This document shows positions 45,809 through 54,688 of a stretch of DNA of 64,000 nucleotides, piece after piece. The DNA is from JBAQMG01 sp049302575 (GTDB taxonomy: Bacteria > Bacillota > Desulfitobacteriia > Desulfitobacteriales > Desulfitobacteriaceae), in NCBI GenBank assembly GCA_049302575.1, contig JBAQMG010000004.1, positions 1-64,000 on the forward strand, read 5' to 3'. The position numbers and the translations under genes are program-made. The notes beneath the pieces were generated by a model, which ran no database searches, was not told the DNA's origin, and saw nothing but the letters and a program-made list of their open reading frames with translations. Within the stretch, counting starts at the first letter, position 1, and each line of letters opens with the position of its first letter.

Positions 45809-46501
45809 TTAACCTCCTGCACTCGGGTTAAACTTGTAGCCGATACCGTAAATGGTCAGAATGAGTTGAGGATCGCTGGGGGTAGTTTCTATCTTTTGAC
45901 GGATCTTTTTAATATGGGCATCTATCACGCGATCATCTCCGCCAAAGTCGTGCCCTTGAACAATTTCCACCAACTGCCCTCGGGAAAGCACCCGTCCAGG
46001 GTTCTTCGCCAAGGCCCCAAGGATTTTAAACTCTGTTGGGGTTAGAAAAATCGCCTGATCGTGAAGTCGAATTTCATGCTGTATGGTATCAATGGTGAGG
46101 CCATTGTCATAGGAGACCACGTCCGCAAGCGGTGCAGTTTCGTTATTGGTTCGGCGTAGTACGGCTCGGACACGGGCGACCACTTCACGAGGGCTAAAGG
46201 GTTTCGTGATGTAATCATCGGCACCGAGACTTAATCCTTGGAGGCGGTCAGCTTCTTCGGCTCGAGCGGTGAGCATGATAATGGGGACGGAGGATAACTT
46301 TCGGATCTCGCGACAAATCTCTGTCCCGAACATGCTGGGGAGCATTAAATCAAGGATGATTAAGTCAAAGTGGTTTTCTTTAAACATAGTTAGCGCGACA
46401 AGTCCGTTAAAGGCAGTGCTGACCTGAAAACCTTCTTGTTGAAGGTAGGCTCTTAGCACGGTCACAATCTTTTTTTCATCATCAACTAACAAAATCTTCA
46501 T
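45809..46501 (-). CDS. OmpR-family response regulator
   Basis: This 230-residue regulator has a receiver domain (LLVDDEKKI; phospho-acceptor in DLIILDLMLPSMFG) and a winged-helix DNA-binding domain (LTPTEFKILGALAKNPGRVLSRGQL, then DRVIDAHIKKIRQKI). It is cotranscribed with the Met-rich-loop kinase. OmpR-type proteins bind direct repeats one turn apart, and such repeats (TTCATAA) lie in the divergent promoter region toward 46804 and upstream of ccdA, making these likely targets. Confidence 0.95.
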   Translation of the reverse strand: MKILLVDDEKKIVTVLRAYLQQEGFQVSTAFNGLVALTMFKENHFDLIILDLMLPSMFGTEICREIRKLSSVPIIMLTARAEEADRLQGLSLGADDYITKPFSPREVVARVRAVLRRTNNETAPLADVVSYDNGLTIDTIQHEIRLHDQAIFLTPTEFKILGALAKNPGRVLSRGQLVEIVQGHDFGGDDRVIDAHIKKIRQKIETTPSDPQLILTIYGIGYKFNPSAGG

Positions 46502-46689
46502 AGATCGACAAAACTCCTCCCAAGGACCTATCTAAGATCATTATACAGGGGAACGGTTGTCCCTGACAATTCTGCAGGGGATAGCTGTTCAAAACGGTGA
46601 TAAATGTTTGGTTTTCCATTGTAACAGTACCTTGGTGGAGAGTGGTATACTGAATGCACTATTTAACTTATGATCTAAGTAGAAGGTTG

Positions 46690-46743
46690 TTCATAAGAAA
46701 TTCATAACTCATTCACAGCTTCCTCTCATTGAGCATGTATACT
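46690..46743 (+). promoter_or_regulatory. Three direct repeats and -10 upstream of the Met-rich gene
   Basis: TTCATAA (46690), TTCATAA (46701) and TTCACAG (46712) are spaced exactly 11 bases start to start, followed after 19 bases by TATACT (46738-46743). This is a typical activator layout for an OmpR-family regulator replacing a -35 element. It lies in the 302-base divergent gap between the regulator gene and the gene at 46804. Confidence 0.65.
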
Positions 46744-46803
46744 ATGAATTGTAAACAGGAAAAAGCGCAAAAAAAAGCTTGCGATTGAAGGAGGAAGCAA
46801 AAA

Positions 46804-47277
46804 ATGAAAGAGCTAAATAAAAAAATCGGAGCCATCGTTGGAACAGTAGTCTTAGGGATCAGCATTATGGCTTTACCAGCTCTTGCGAATACCCAATCAG
46901 GTCAGAACTATGGTTGGGCAGCCCAGATGCAGTCCTTTATGAGTCGAACCTTTTCTCCAGCCCAACACCAACAATTCATGAATTCCTCGGCTATGAAAAA
47001 TCTCCACAACTCCACTGACATGCAACAAGCGATGCTATCTGGCGACGTTGGCAAAATGCAAAGTTTGCTGAATTCCGACCCGGCAGTGAAAGACCAAATG
47101 GGCCAAGAAAATATTGATAAGATGAATCAAATTATGAGTAACATTAAGCAGCAAAACATCAAACCAGGAACAATGGGACAGGCTGGGCTCAACGGTATGG
47201 GGAACGATCAGATCAATATGATGATGGGCACAAACCTTGGGCTGATGAGCACGGGCGGTATGGGTTATCGGCAATAA
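46804..47277 (+). CDS. Secreted Met/Gln-rich protein
   Basis: This 157-residue protein has a clear signal peptide (cleavage near ALPALA-NT) and a mature part with many Met, Gln and Asn (MQSFMSRTFSPAQHQQFMNSSAM, then MGNDQINMMMGTNLG). The composition suggests a periplasmic-side or wall metal buffer, comparable to Met-rich copper proteins; the family is not recognised. GGAGGAAG precedes the ATG. It is divergent from the two-component system whose sensor is also Met-rich, and has its own direct-repeat operator. Confidence 0.75.
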   Translation: MKELNKKIGAIVGTVVLGISIMALPALANTQSGQNYGWAAQMQSFMSRTFSPAQHQQFMNSSAMKNLHNSTDMQQAMLSGDVGKMQSLLNSDPAVKDQMGQENIDKMNQIMSNIKQQNIKPGTMGQAGLNGMGNDQINMMMGTNLGLMSTGGMGYRQ

Positions 47278-47401
47278 GTAACTTGAAAAGTGGACAAACC
47301 GAAAAATGCACAAGAGATATATTCTTCAGAAACTGGCTGGATATTTTTTGAACATATTTATTATACTATAAACTAACAATGATCAAAAAGGAGGAATTTC
47401 T

Positions 47402-47686
47402 ATGATGGGCGGTTGGGGTAACATGATGGGCGGTTGGGGCTATGGGTCTAGCGTTGGAAACGGAGGTTTTTGGTGGATGGGGCTTGTGGGCATGGCATTT
47501 CAACTGATTTTTTGGGTTGCGATTATTGCCATAGGCATCTATCTTTTTAAACGGTTGGGTGACTCACGAACGACGGTTGGAGCCTTTGGACGTCCTGACG
47601 CCTTTGATATTCTGAAAGAGCGCTATGCCAGGGGCGAGATCGATGCCGATGATTACCAACGTCGGAAACAAGATTTGCAGAAATAG
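47402..47686 (+). CDS. Small membrane protein with SHOCT domain and Met-Gly-Trp repeats
   Basis: This 94-residue protein opens with MMGGWGNMMGGWGYG, has one membrane helix (about residues 24-50) and ends with a SHOCT motif (FDILKERYARGEIDADDYQRRKQDL). SHOCT proteins are small membrane-linked proteins of unsettled function, often in stress operons. The Met-rich start matches the neighbouring Met-rich protein and sensor. A GGAGG site precedes the ATG at 47402; a second Met follows directly. A terminator follows at 47811. Confidence 0.82.
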   Translation: MMGGWGNMMGGWGYGSSVGNGGFWWMGLVGMAFQLIFWVAIIAIGIYLFKRLGDSRTTVGAFGRPDAFDILKERYARGEIDADDYQRRKQDLQK

Positions 47687-47810
47687 ATTTTCAGAGTTGC
47701 TACGTGGCAGCTTGACATATGGACGATCTTCCATTAGTAATTCAAATTAAAAAATACATCCACTATTTCAGGATCAAATTGAATATTTTTGCACCTTGCT
47801 AGTTTAACTA

Positions 47811-47836
47811 GGGCTTCCTCTTTTGGAAGCCCTTTT
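47811..47836 (+). terminator. Terminator after the SHOCT gene
   Basis: GGGCTTCC (47811-47818) pairs with GGAAGCCC (47825-47832) around a TCTTTT loop and is followed by TTTTCG. Confidence 0.85.
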
Positions 47837-47839
47837 CGA

Positions 47840-48549
47840 TGAGGACGGTCAGAGGTCATGGCATCGCAGGTACAGCAATCGCAATTATTCAAGATTCAAA
47901 CGGTTTTAGCTTTCCGCTAATAACATCGGGGTAAGCATTCCCTGAGTATCCCTCATGATGATGGCGTATCATGGGGATAATAGCTTGGAGAAAGTCGAAA
48001 TCATTTAATTTACCAGATTTGTAAGGATATTATCGGGAATTCTTAATTCTTAGAGTAAATATATTCATTAAAGTTTTAATTGTGTAACTTTTTATTGATA
48101 TGGAGTAATTGATATGTTAAAATACATATTGACATTATGTGACAGAATATTGCATGAAATTGAAGCAATTATCCCAAAGAATCGATTTTAAGGATATGAA
48201 AGGAATTCTAGATCTGGAGAAGTTAATTCGAATTTTCAAGGTTCAAGCACTTACTCATGTTTAGGAGTGCGTTCTTCGGTGGTACGGGAACTGGTTAAAG
48301 AAAACCAGAAACACAGTAGATACAAAATACACAGAAAGGGGTGATTTAAGAGGCTAGTAGTTTAAACCTGCCTACTTGGTTCTACGCAAGATTCGGCTTT
48401 CAACTTTTATTGTCGGAACATAAGTCGACGTAGGAGTACAATGTATTGTAGAATTTCAGTTAAAAATACATTTCGCAAACCAACACAATTTCCACGCTGA
48501 TAAAAAACTCACGTGACTAATTAACAATGCAGATTATGGGGGCAAAACA
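47840..48549. other. 710-base gap, no gene recognised
   Basis: AT-rich DNA with no convincing open frame, RNA or repeat apart from one GTCAGAGGTCA-like word near 47849. It presumably holds the promoter of the chemoreceptor gene; I could not place a -35/-10 pair with confidence. Confidence 0.5.
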
Positions 48550-50331
48550 TTGAAAAATTTTAGTAGATCTATTTATATTGGAATTTACGGCGCTCTATTG
48601 GTGCCAATGATCATATGGTTTTTATGCCAGCCATTTTTCGGGTATCTCAGTATTGATGAATGGTTGCAAATTCTTATTCAACCCAAATTATGGGAAGTAT
48701 ACGTTCTTGTGCTTGGCTTGATGGTATACATGTACCTGAACAAAAAACTGAAAAATATTGATACCTACTTAAAAAATCCAAGGATTGACGCGCTGCCGGA
48801 AGTTCAAAAAGATATCACGCGCATATCAAAATTTTTCATCCCTTTCCTTTTTCTTTTCCTTGCCTTCGGGCCAAGTACCCTTATTTTGTTCGAACCAGCT
48901 TATACAAAAATGGAGTATCTTTTATGTGAACTGCTTATAATCGCCTTTGTTTTTGTGTTTGCAGTTCCTTGGCTCACCTATGCACTTATGCAAATTGACA
49001 AGCTGACAGCGAATATTCCCCTAGCAGAAGGAAAAGCATTCTATTCCATGAAGGTAAAACTGGTAGTTAACGTGGTTACTACCGCATTTGGTACTGCACT
49101 TGTTATCGTTGTTTTAAATATCAGTCTAGTGCTGCCTGTTTTTAATTTAGATGATTTTAAATACTTACAAAGCACTATTATACAAAAAAATGTTGTGATA
49201 GCATTATTGTGTCTGAGTGCCATTTTTATTAATCTAATTATGCTGATCAAGCAGCTTGTCGTGCCTATACACGAGGTGAACGCAGCATTAAAGGACATAT
49301 CCCAAGGGGAAGGCGATCTAACAAAAAGACTTGCTACATTTTCAAGGGATGATATTGGGGAACTCGTAGCTAGGTTCAATGTGTTTGTTGATAAGATACA
49401 TAACATGGTGAAGCTGGTAAAAGGCAATACCGACCTGGTTGTCAGTTCTACACATCAACTGACGGGTATTAATAAAAATAATTATGAATCTTCCCAAGAA
49501 GTCGTGAAAGCCATTGACGAAGTGGCTAGAGGGGCTTCCATGCAAGCTGCTGACCTGTCAAACATCAATTTGACGTTCACTGCTTTAGGACAAGAATTGG
49601 AGAACACATCGAAACAGATGGGTGTGATTGCATCCAAGGCTCAAGTTACGGCTGTAAGTGCCAGTAAAGACAGTGAGAGGTTAACAGAACTCATTGGTTC
49701 TATCAATAAAATTGGCAATTCCTTTAACGAAATCGGTGAAAAAATTAAGAAGTTGAGCGAAAACATTCACAATATCAATACAATCACGGATGTTATTAAA
49801 AATATTGCAGACCAGACGAATTTGTTAGCTTTAAATGCTGCCATTGAGGCTGCCAGAGCTGGAGAAGCAGGTAAAGGATTTTCAGTGGTAGCGGATGAAA
49901 TCAGGAAGCTAGCCGAGCAGTCCAAGGTTTCATCGGAAAACATCAAGTTGCTGTTAAAAAGCATCGATGTAGATACGGAACAGGTGGTTGAAACAACATC
50001 ATATGTAAGTATGGACCTAAACAACCAGATTCAAGTCATCCAGGGCGCCATGGAATCCTTCAAACAACTCATTGATGCTGTGTATGAAATTCAACCAGGA
50101 ATGGAGACCGCCTTGGGAATGATTCTACAAGTAAATGAAAGAAAAGGCAATATACTCGGAAAGGTCGAAGAAATCTCTTCTGTTTCTGAAGAAACCTCTG
50201 CCACATCTCAAGAAATCTCAGCTACAACGCAATACATGAATGATGAACTGGAAAAAGCATATACATATTTTCAAACGTTAAATACTCTCACGGCTGAACT
50301 GGAAGCGCAATTCAACCAGTTTAAAGTCTGA
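48550..50331 (+). CDS. Methyl-accepting chemotaxis protein
   Basis: This 593-residue receptor has about six N-terminal membrane helices (to about residue 235) without a large external sensor, a HAMP domain ([30 protein letters not shown]), and a long signalling coiled coil with the hairpin [31 protein letters not shown], which contacts CheW/CheA. It may sense membrane or cytoplasmic cues. TTG 48550 follows ATGGGGGC; no better ATG exists upstream of the first helix. It is a single-gene unit. Confidence 0.9.
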   Translation: MKNFSRSIYIGIYGALLVPMIIWFLCQPFFGYLSIDEWLQILIQPKLWEVYVLVLGLMVYMYLNKKLKNIDTYLKNPRIDALPEVQKDITRISKFFIPFLFLFLAFGPSTLILFEPAYTKMEYLLCELLIIAFVFVFAVPWLTYALMQIDKLTANIPLAEGKAFYSMKVKLVVNVVTTAFGTALVIVVLNISLVLPVFNLDDFKYLQSTIIQKNVVIALLCLSAIFINLIMLIKQLVVPIHEVNAALKDISQGEGDLTKRLATFSRDDIGELVARFNVFVDKIHNMVKLVKGNTDLVVSSTHQLTGINKNNYESSQEVVKAIDEVARGASMQAADLSNINLTFTALGQELENTSKQMGVIASKAQVTAVSASKDSERLTELIGSINKIGNSFNEIGEKIKKLSENIHNINTITDVIKNIADQTNLLALNAAIEAARAGEAGKGFSVVADEIRKLAEQSKVSSENIKLLLKSIDVDTEQVVETTSYVSMDLNNQIQVIQGAMESFKQLIDAVYEIQPGMETALGMILQVNERKGNILGKVEEISSVSEETSATSQEISATTQYMNDELEKAYTYFQTLNTLTAELEAQFNQFKV

Positions 50332-50558
50332 TTACATGCTCGGGCGAGGGTTTTACGCAGGTCGCCCCCTTGCCAAAGTAGTCTGACCTCACAACGGTTC
50401 GACAAAATTTGCAAGAAAGTCTTTCGCTTCGGCGAGTGGCTTTTCTATTATCAGAAAGTATAAATATTTTTGAGGGTTCCCCACTTTACTTGCGATTTGG
50501 TAAAATGGGATTATGGAAAAAACGTTTTGAGACAGATATTTTTGGAATAAATCCCAAG

Positions 50559-50606
50559 AACCTAGATCCTTTAGAAATATGAAAGTGCCTCTAAAGGATC
50601 TAGGTT
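50559..50606. repeat. 16-bp inverted repeat at the end of the FtsX gene
   Basis: AACCTAGATCCTTTAG (50559-50574) pairs perfectly with CTAAAGGATCTAGGTT (50591-50606), with a 16-base loop. One arm is coding sequence for NLDPL and the other overlaps the stop and downstream DNA. It may act as an mRNA 3'-end stabiliser; no T run follows. Confidence 0.7.
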
Positions 50607-51710
50607 AACTGCTCGTCTAGCAGGAAAAGCAATAGAGATAATTCCTATCAAGACAGAGGCACTTATAACGGCCAACGCAATCAAGGGATGAAACTGGAAA
50701 ATAACTGTTTTCTGGAAAGCTATTGGACCAAGTAGGGTAGAGGTGAGCTCACCTAAAAGATAACCGAGAATACCGCCACTAAGACTAACCAAGATAATTT
50801 CTCGAATTAGAATGGAAAGAATATGGCCCCGGCGAAAACCGATGGCACTAAAGATACCAAACTCTGCGATTCGATCATTGATATTGCCGCTTGTCGTTAC
50901 GAAGACGATCAAGATCCCGATTAGTCCTAGCAAAACGGAAGTAGTTGAGGAAAAATTTGAAAAGCGATCGACACTTTCCTTAGTTCCTTGAACCAGTTGG
51001 GATACTTCAGCTACTTTGGCCTCTGGTAATACTTCAGCTAAGCGAGCCGATGTTTTATCAGGTTGGGCAGAATTAAGTTCAATCATTGACCAAGAATTAG
51101 AGATGCCAGTAAGACTGCGGGAAGTACTAATATTCGAAAATACTCCGTTATCTTCAGAACCGCCTGTTTCCTTCATGATCCCGACAATCGGGTATTTCTG
51201 GTGGTTAAGTTCCAAAGTGTTTCCGATAGCTAACATTTCTTTGCTGGCAATGGCCGAACCGATAATAATCTCTCGATCTTGAGGTTGTTGTCCTTGGATA
51301 TTCCACCAAGGTTTCATTTTTAATTCACTGGGAAAATCTACACCAATAATCAAGTAACGTTTACTAACTCCTGCGACTGAACCGATAACTTTAGGGGCAA
51401 TTCCACTAATCGTAAGTTCTTTGCTGTTTTTTATTTTATTTAAAACGTCATAATTCAAGTTTTTAATTTCATAATTAACTCCGGGAACAGTGAGCCCGCC
51501 ATAGCTAAGTGTAAAATGCTCCGAACGGGGAGTAATAACAACATTAGCGCCGTATTGGTTCAATTTTTTTTGTAAATCGTCTTGCATACTTGTTGCCAGC
51601 GTATTTAGAGTGACGGTGATGCCAATCACCAATAAGAAAGTTAACAGCAAAAAGATCGTCTTCCCTTTACGCCGACGTAGGTTTTGAATAGCAATGTTAG
51701 TTAAAGTCAT
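50571..51710 (-). CDS. FtsX/MacB-like ABC permease (second cluster, distal)
   Basis: This 379-residue protein has MacB-like topology with an N-terminal helix, an external domain containing FPSELKMKPWWNIQGQQP and three C-terminal helices after NDRIAEFGIFSAIGFRRGHI. It resembles the FTR1-cluster permeases. ATG 51710 follows GAGGG; an in-frame TTG lies two codons earlier. It is last in an operon running from the Met-rich protein at 56640 or from the ATPase at 53704. The 133-base gap before it contains GAGGTC-type repeat text. Confidence 0.87.
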   Translation of the reverse strand: MTLTNIAIQNLRRRKGKTIFLLLTFLLVIGITVTLNTLATSMQDDLQKKLNQYGANVVITPRSEHFTLSYGGLTVPGVNYEIKNLNYDVLNKIKNSKELTISGIAPKVIGSVAGVSKRYLIIGVDFPSELKMKPWWNIQGQQPQDREIIIGSAIASKEMLAIGNTLELNHQKYPIVGIMKETGGSEDNGVFSNISTSRSLTGISNSWSMIELNSAQPDKTSARLAEVLPEAKVAEVSQLVQGTKESVDRFSNFSSTTSVLLGLIGILIVFVTTSGNINDRIAEFGIFSAIGFRRGHILSILIREIILVSLSGGILGYLLGELTSTLLGPIAFQKTVIFQFHPLIALAVISASVLIGIISIAFPARRAVNLDPLEALSYF

Positions 51711-51759
51711 AGACAATCCCTCAATTCATAATTGTGCAGCGCCTCGTGTCTAGTGCATC

Positions 51760-51845
51760 AAACACGATCCGATATCCGACTCCAACCATATTTAGCTTCG
51801 CACTTCGATCTGACCTCTGGCTTCCAATCGCTGACCTCTGAATTC
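51760..51845. repeat. GAGGTCAG-type intergenic repeat
   Basis: Words such as CTGACCTCTG occur twice within 40 bases (51804-51840), with CACGATCCGATATCCGACTCC alongside. They match in style the repeats at 27064-27395. They separate the two FtsX genes. Confidence 0.6.
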
Positions 51846-53007
51846 AGATGTAGCGTAGAGATTCGGTGGGGTTAAGTCTGGCTGCTTTTAAAGCTGGATA
51901 AAGACTTGCTAACAAACCGATTAAAAGTGAAGCACCCAAAGCATAGATTAGTAAGTTAGTTTGCCAAGGAATATGAACCTGAGCTTGGACGATCACTGCA
52001 CCGAAGTTCACGGCTGTACTCATCCCTAAAAGGTAACCTAGCAATCCACCCAGAAGACTTAAGAGGCCAGCTTCAGTAAGAATAATTTGCGTGATGTGGC
52101 GTTTACGAAAACCGATAGCCCGCAAGATTCCGATTTCCCTGGTTCGCTCCTCAACCGAAGACTTCATGGTCATGGTTACCACTAAACTACTCGCGAGGAA
52201 TAGAATCAAGGAGATGATTCGAGCAAATGAATTAAATTTACTTACCGTATCATTGCGGGACTCCAGAGTTGATCTAAGGGCTGTTACTTTGGTACCGGGT
52301 AGAACGGCAGTTAACTGACTAGTTACTGCATCAATTGGACAGGTATAGCAAAAAGCAGCTGTTTCGATGAGGCTAATAGCGTTTGGCCGGTTAGCTAGTT
52401 TTTGGAGTACGGCTAAATCGATAAACACTGCCTGGTCATTCTCTGCTGAACCGGTAGGTTGGACTACCCCCGCTACTTGAAAATTCTGTCCTTTGATACT
52501 GATGGTTTGCTTAGGACTAAGAGCAAGTGTGTTGGCAACTTCACTCCCTAAGATAACTTCATTGGCCGATGGAATTTGGTTTTTGGTGAGACCATTAACT
52601 TTCCACCATTTCTTCAGTTTTAATTCCTGAGAAAAATCTACGCCAAGCAATAAAATATCTCGTCCATTGATTTTAGTATTTACTAAAAGTTTAGGAGCAA
52701 TGGTGGCTAGTGTTTCATTATTTTTAATCGTTTTCATCAGAGGTATAATCGACATCTCCAACTCCTTGATTTGAGTTGGAGCTTCAACCGTTATGCCACC
52801 AAAGGTCATAGCCTCTCCAGTATCTGGGAGGATCAGGATATTAGAACCATATTGGTCAAGCTTATTGGCGACATCTTCTTTCATGGCTTGAGTTGTCGTA
52901 AAGAGAAAAATAATTGAAGCCACCCCAATAACTACACTGAACACTAATAAGCTGGAGCGCATTTTACGGCGCCTTAAATTTTGCAGAGCAATGTCGGTTA
53001 AACGCAT
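51844..53007 (-). CDS. FtsX/MacB-like ABC permease (second cluster, proximal)
   Basis: This 387-residue MacB-like permease has an N-terminal helix, external domain with DFSQELKLKKWWKVNGL and C-terminal helices after SVEERTREIGILRAIGFRKRHI. An external FCYTC cysteine pair (AAFCYTCPIDA) is unusual in this set and may be redox or metal active. ATG 53007 follows a run of G (GAGGGGGGAAAG); an upstream in-frame extension lies in the ATPase 3' end and is rejected. It follows the ATPase by 13 bases. Confidence 0.88.
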   Translation of the reverse strand: MRLTDIALQNLRRRKMRSSLLVFSVVIGVASIIFLFTTTQAMKEDVANKLDQYGSNILILPDTGEAMTFGGITVEAPTQIKELEMSIIPLMKTIKNNETLATIAPKLLVNTKINGRDILLLGVDFSQELKLKKWWKVNGLTKNQIPSANEVILGSEVANTLALSPKQTISIKGQNFQVAGVVQPTGSAENDQAVFIDLAVLQKLANRPNAISLIETAAFCYTCPIDAVTSQLTAVLPGTKVTALRSTLESRNDTVSKFNSFARIISLILFLASSLVVTMTMKSSVEERTREIGILRAIGFRKRHITQIILTEAGLLSLLGGLLGYLLGMSTAVNFGAVIVQAQVHIPWQTNLLIYALGASLLIGLLASLYPALKAARLNPTESLRYI

Positions 53008-53020
53008 TTTCTTTCCCCCC

Positions 53021-53704
53021 TCAGACCTCTTGAGGAATCGTGATAATAACCCCATCCCGAATATAGACTGCACGGGAGACCCATTCCAAGTTCTCTTTAT
53101 TATGCGTTACCATAATAATGGTTAAGCCGCCACGGTTCAGGGTTTGGAATAATTCCAGCAGCTCACTGGCCGTTTTTGAATCTAGGCTCCCGGTAGGTTC
53201 ATCGGCAAAAATAAGGGCTGGTTGATTAACAATGGCTCGGGCAATCGCCACCCGATTTTGTTCTCCGCCAGATAATTGATTGGGCAGACGTAGGGATTTT
53301 GCGCCTAGACCAACTTTATTGAGAACAGCTTGGGCCATCTCCCGTTGTTCTTTACCAGTACGGGAGGTTATGGCCAGGGGTAACATGACGTTTTCTAAGG
53401 CTGTAAGGTAGGGAATTAATTGATATTGTTGAAAAACAAACCCAACGTACTCATGTCGAAAATCAGCTAAACGCTCTGGTGTTAAAGAATAAACATCAAT
53501 CTCGTCGATTAAAAGTTGACCAGAGGTGGGCGGATTTAACCCCCCGAGGATACTTAACAAGGTACTTTTCCCGGAACCTGAAGGGCCCATTAAGGCTAGG
53601 AATTCACCTTCAGTAATCTCTAAGTTAATATTTTTCAAGACCTCGACAACACCGTCCCCACCCTTATAAGCCTTGGTGACCTTAGTGGCCTTTATTAAAG
53701 ACAT
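53021..53704 (-). CDS. MacB/LolD-type ABC ATPase (second cluster)
   Basis: This 227-residue ATPase shows Walker A GPSGSGKST, signature LSGGEQNR, Walker B LIFADEPTGSLD and the VTHN switch. It partners the two downstream FtsX-like permeases. ATG 53704 has AGGAGG 11 bases upstream. It parallels the FTR1-cluster ATPase; together they suggest a duplicated system. Confidence 0.92.
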   Translation of the reverse strand: MSLIKATKVTKAYKGGDGVVEVLKNINLEITEGEFLALMGPSGSGKSTLLSILGGLNPPTSGQLLIDEIDVYSLTPERLADFRHEYVGFVFQQYQLIPYLTALENVMLPLAITSRTGKEQREMAQAVLNKVGLGAKSLRLPNQLSGGEQNRVAIARAIVNQPALIFADEPTGSLDSKTASELLELFQTLNRGGLTIIMVTHNKENLEWVSRAVYIRDGVIITIPQEV

Positions 53705-53805
53705 TTAAATATATCCTCCTAAATAGTAAGAAATATTTGTGAAGGCTAACGTTATTTTAACATGTGGTAGGTATAAAGGGATCAATGATTTTCAATGTTA
53801 GAGTG

Positions 53806-53831
53806 AACGCACCCGTAAGAACGAGTGCGTT
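53806..53831. terminator. Hairpin between the DUF2318 and ATPase genes
   Basis: AACGCAC and GTGCGTT pair, with inner CGT/ACG, flanked on the plus side by TTTAG. It lies between the DUF2318 gene and the ATPase promoter region and may separate two transcripts, although the T run is on the plus side. Confidence 0.45.
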
Positions 53832-53873
53832 TTAGTATTACTCAAAACATAAATGTTAGTCTATTCACCAAAA

Positions 53874-54461
53874 CTAAACTCTAGGTGCCCAAGCATCTAG
53901 GACGGATTGCGGAACCTCAATATTATCACCGTTTAAAGAATAGGTCAGTGCTTGTGGTGGATAGGTTTGACAACCACCACTTATTCCTTTGAGAGTTTGG
54001 AGATCCCAGACCGTTCCGCAAGTGTTGCAAACTATTTGATTGCCAGTGATATGAAAAGATTTACCTTTACATGGTTCACAAAAACTTACAGCCACCATTA
54101 CTTTGCCGTCGGGTTGAATAAAGGCTGTCAACGGAACCGTTTTACCATTAGCTTTATATTCAGTCCGGATAAACTTTTTTTCTTTGACTATACTTAGAGT
54201 TGTCACGATTTCTTTTCCGTTTTTTACCTGACTATCTATCACAGTTTGTTCTAGTTTATCCGTAGAGCTATAATTAACTTTTTGCCCAGTATCAGCAGCA
54301 GAAGGAGCAGAGGCACTTGGGTTATTTTTATTACCTAATAAGAAGTAGGCACTTCCAATGATAATAATAACTGCTAAAATACCAATAATACTGTAGAGTC
54401 CCGTATTACTTTTCTTTTGCTGGGTGAATTTTAGTTTTTTAATTTCACGGTCATTCGTCAT
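53874..54461 (-). CDS. Membrane-anchored DUF2318-like protein
   Basis: This 195-residue protein has one N-terminal membrane helix (about residues 23-43) and an external domain with CEPCKGKSFHI, CNTCGTVWDLQTLKGISGGCQTYPP, the same cysteine plan as the DUF2318 part of the FTR1 fusion at 35754-37037. The cysteines probably bind a metal or Fe-S cluster. A GGGGGATC site precedes the ATG. It sits between the polyferredoxin gene and the ABC genes, so it may pass electrons or metal between them. Confidence 0.82.
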   Translation of the reverse strand: MTNDREIKKLKFTQQKKSNTGLYSIIGILAVIIIIGSAYFLLGNKNNPSASAPSAADTGQKVNYSSTDKLEQTVIDSQVKNGKEIVTTLSIVKEKKFIRTEYKANGKTVPLTAFIQPDGKVMVAVSFCEPCKGKSFHITGNQIVCNTCGTVWDLQTLKGISGGCQTYPPQALTYSLNGDNIEVPQSVLDAWAPRV

Positions 54462-54487
54462 AGTATGATCCCCCTTTTTTTAGGTGA

Positions 54488-54525
54488 TTAATCAATCAAT
54501 TAAAGTATTGAAATCGATTGATTAA
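54488..54525. promoter_or_regulatory. Inverted repeat upstream of the DUF2318 gene
   Basis: TTAATCAATC (54488-54497) and GATTGATTAA (54516-54525) form a 10-bp inverted repeat 18 bases apart, just upstream of the minus-strand gene starting at 54461. It looks like an operator but matches no regulator I can name. Confidence 0.5.
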
Positions 54526-54609
54526 TATAATGTGGTTGCCAATGTTTTATATAAGAATGAATTTTTTTAAAATGTCTACAAGTTAATTATATTGTTTAAA
54601 ATCCTATAG

Positions 54610-54650
54610 TTAAAGATGAATATTTTGGTTTATGCTATATTCATCTTTAA
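54610..54650. terminator. Hairpin downstream of the polyferredoxin gene
   Basis: TTAAAGATGAATA (54610-54622) pairs with TATTCATCTTTAA (54638-54650) over 13 bases with a 15-base loop. It lies 39 bases beyond the polyferredoxin stop on the minus strand; a T run is lacking, so termination is uncertain. Confidence 0.5.
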
Positions 54651-54688
54651 TACGATTTCTTCCCCAATCTGACCTCGGAGCTCTGTAA

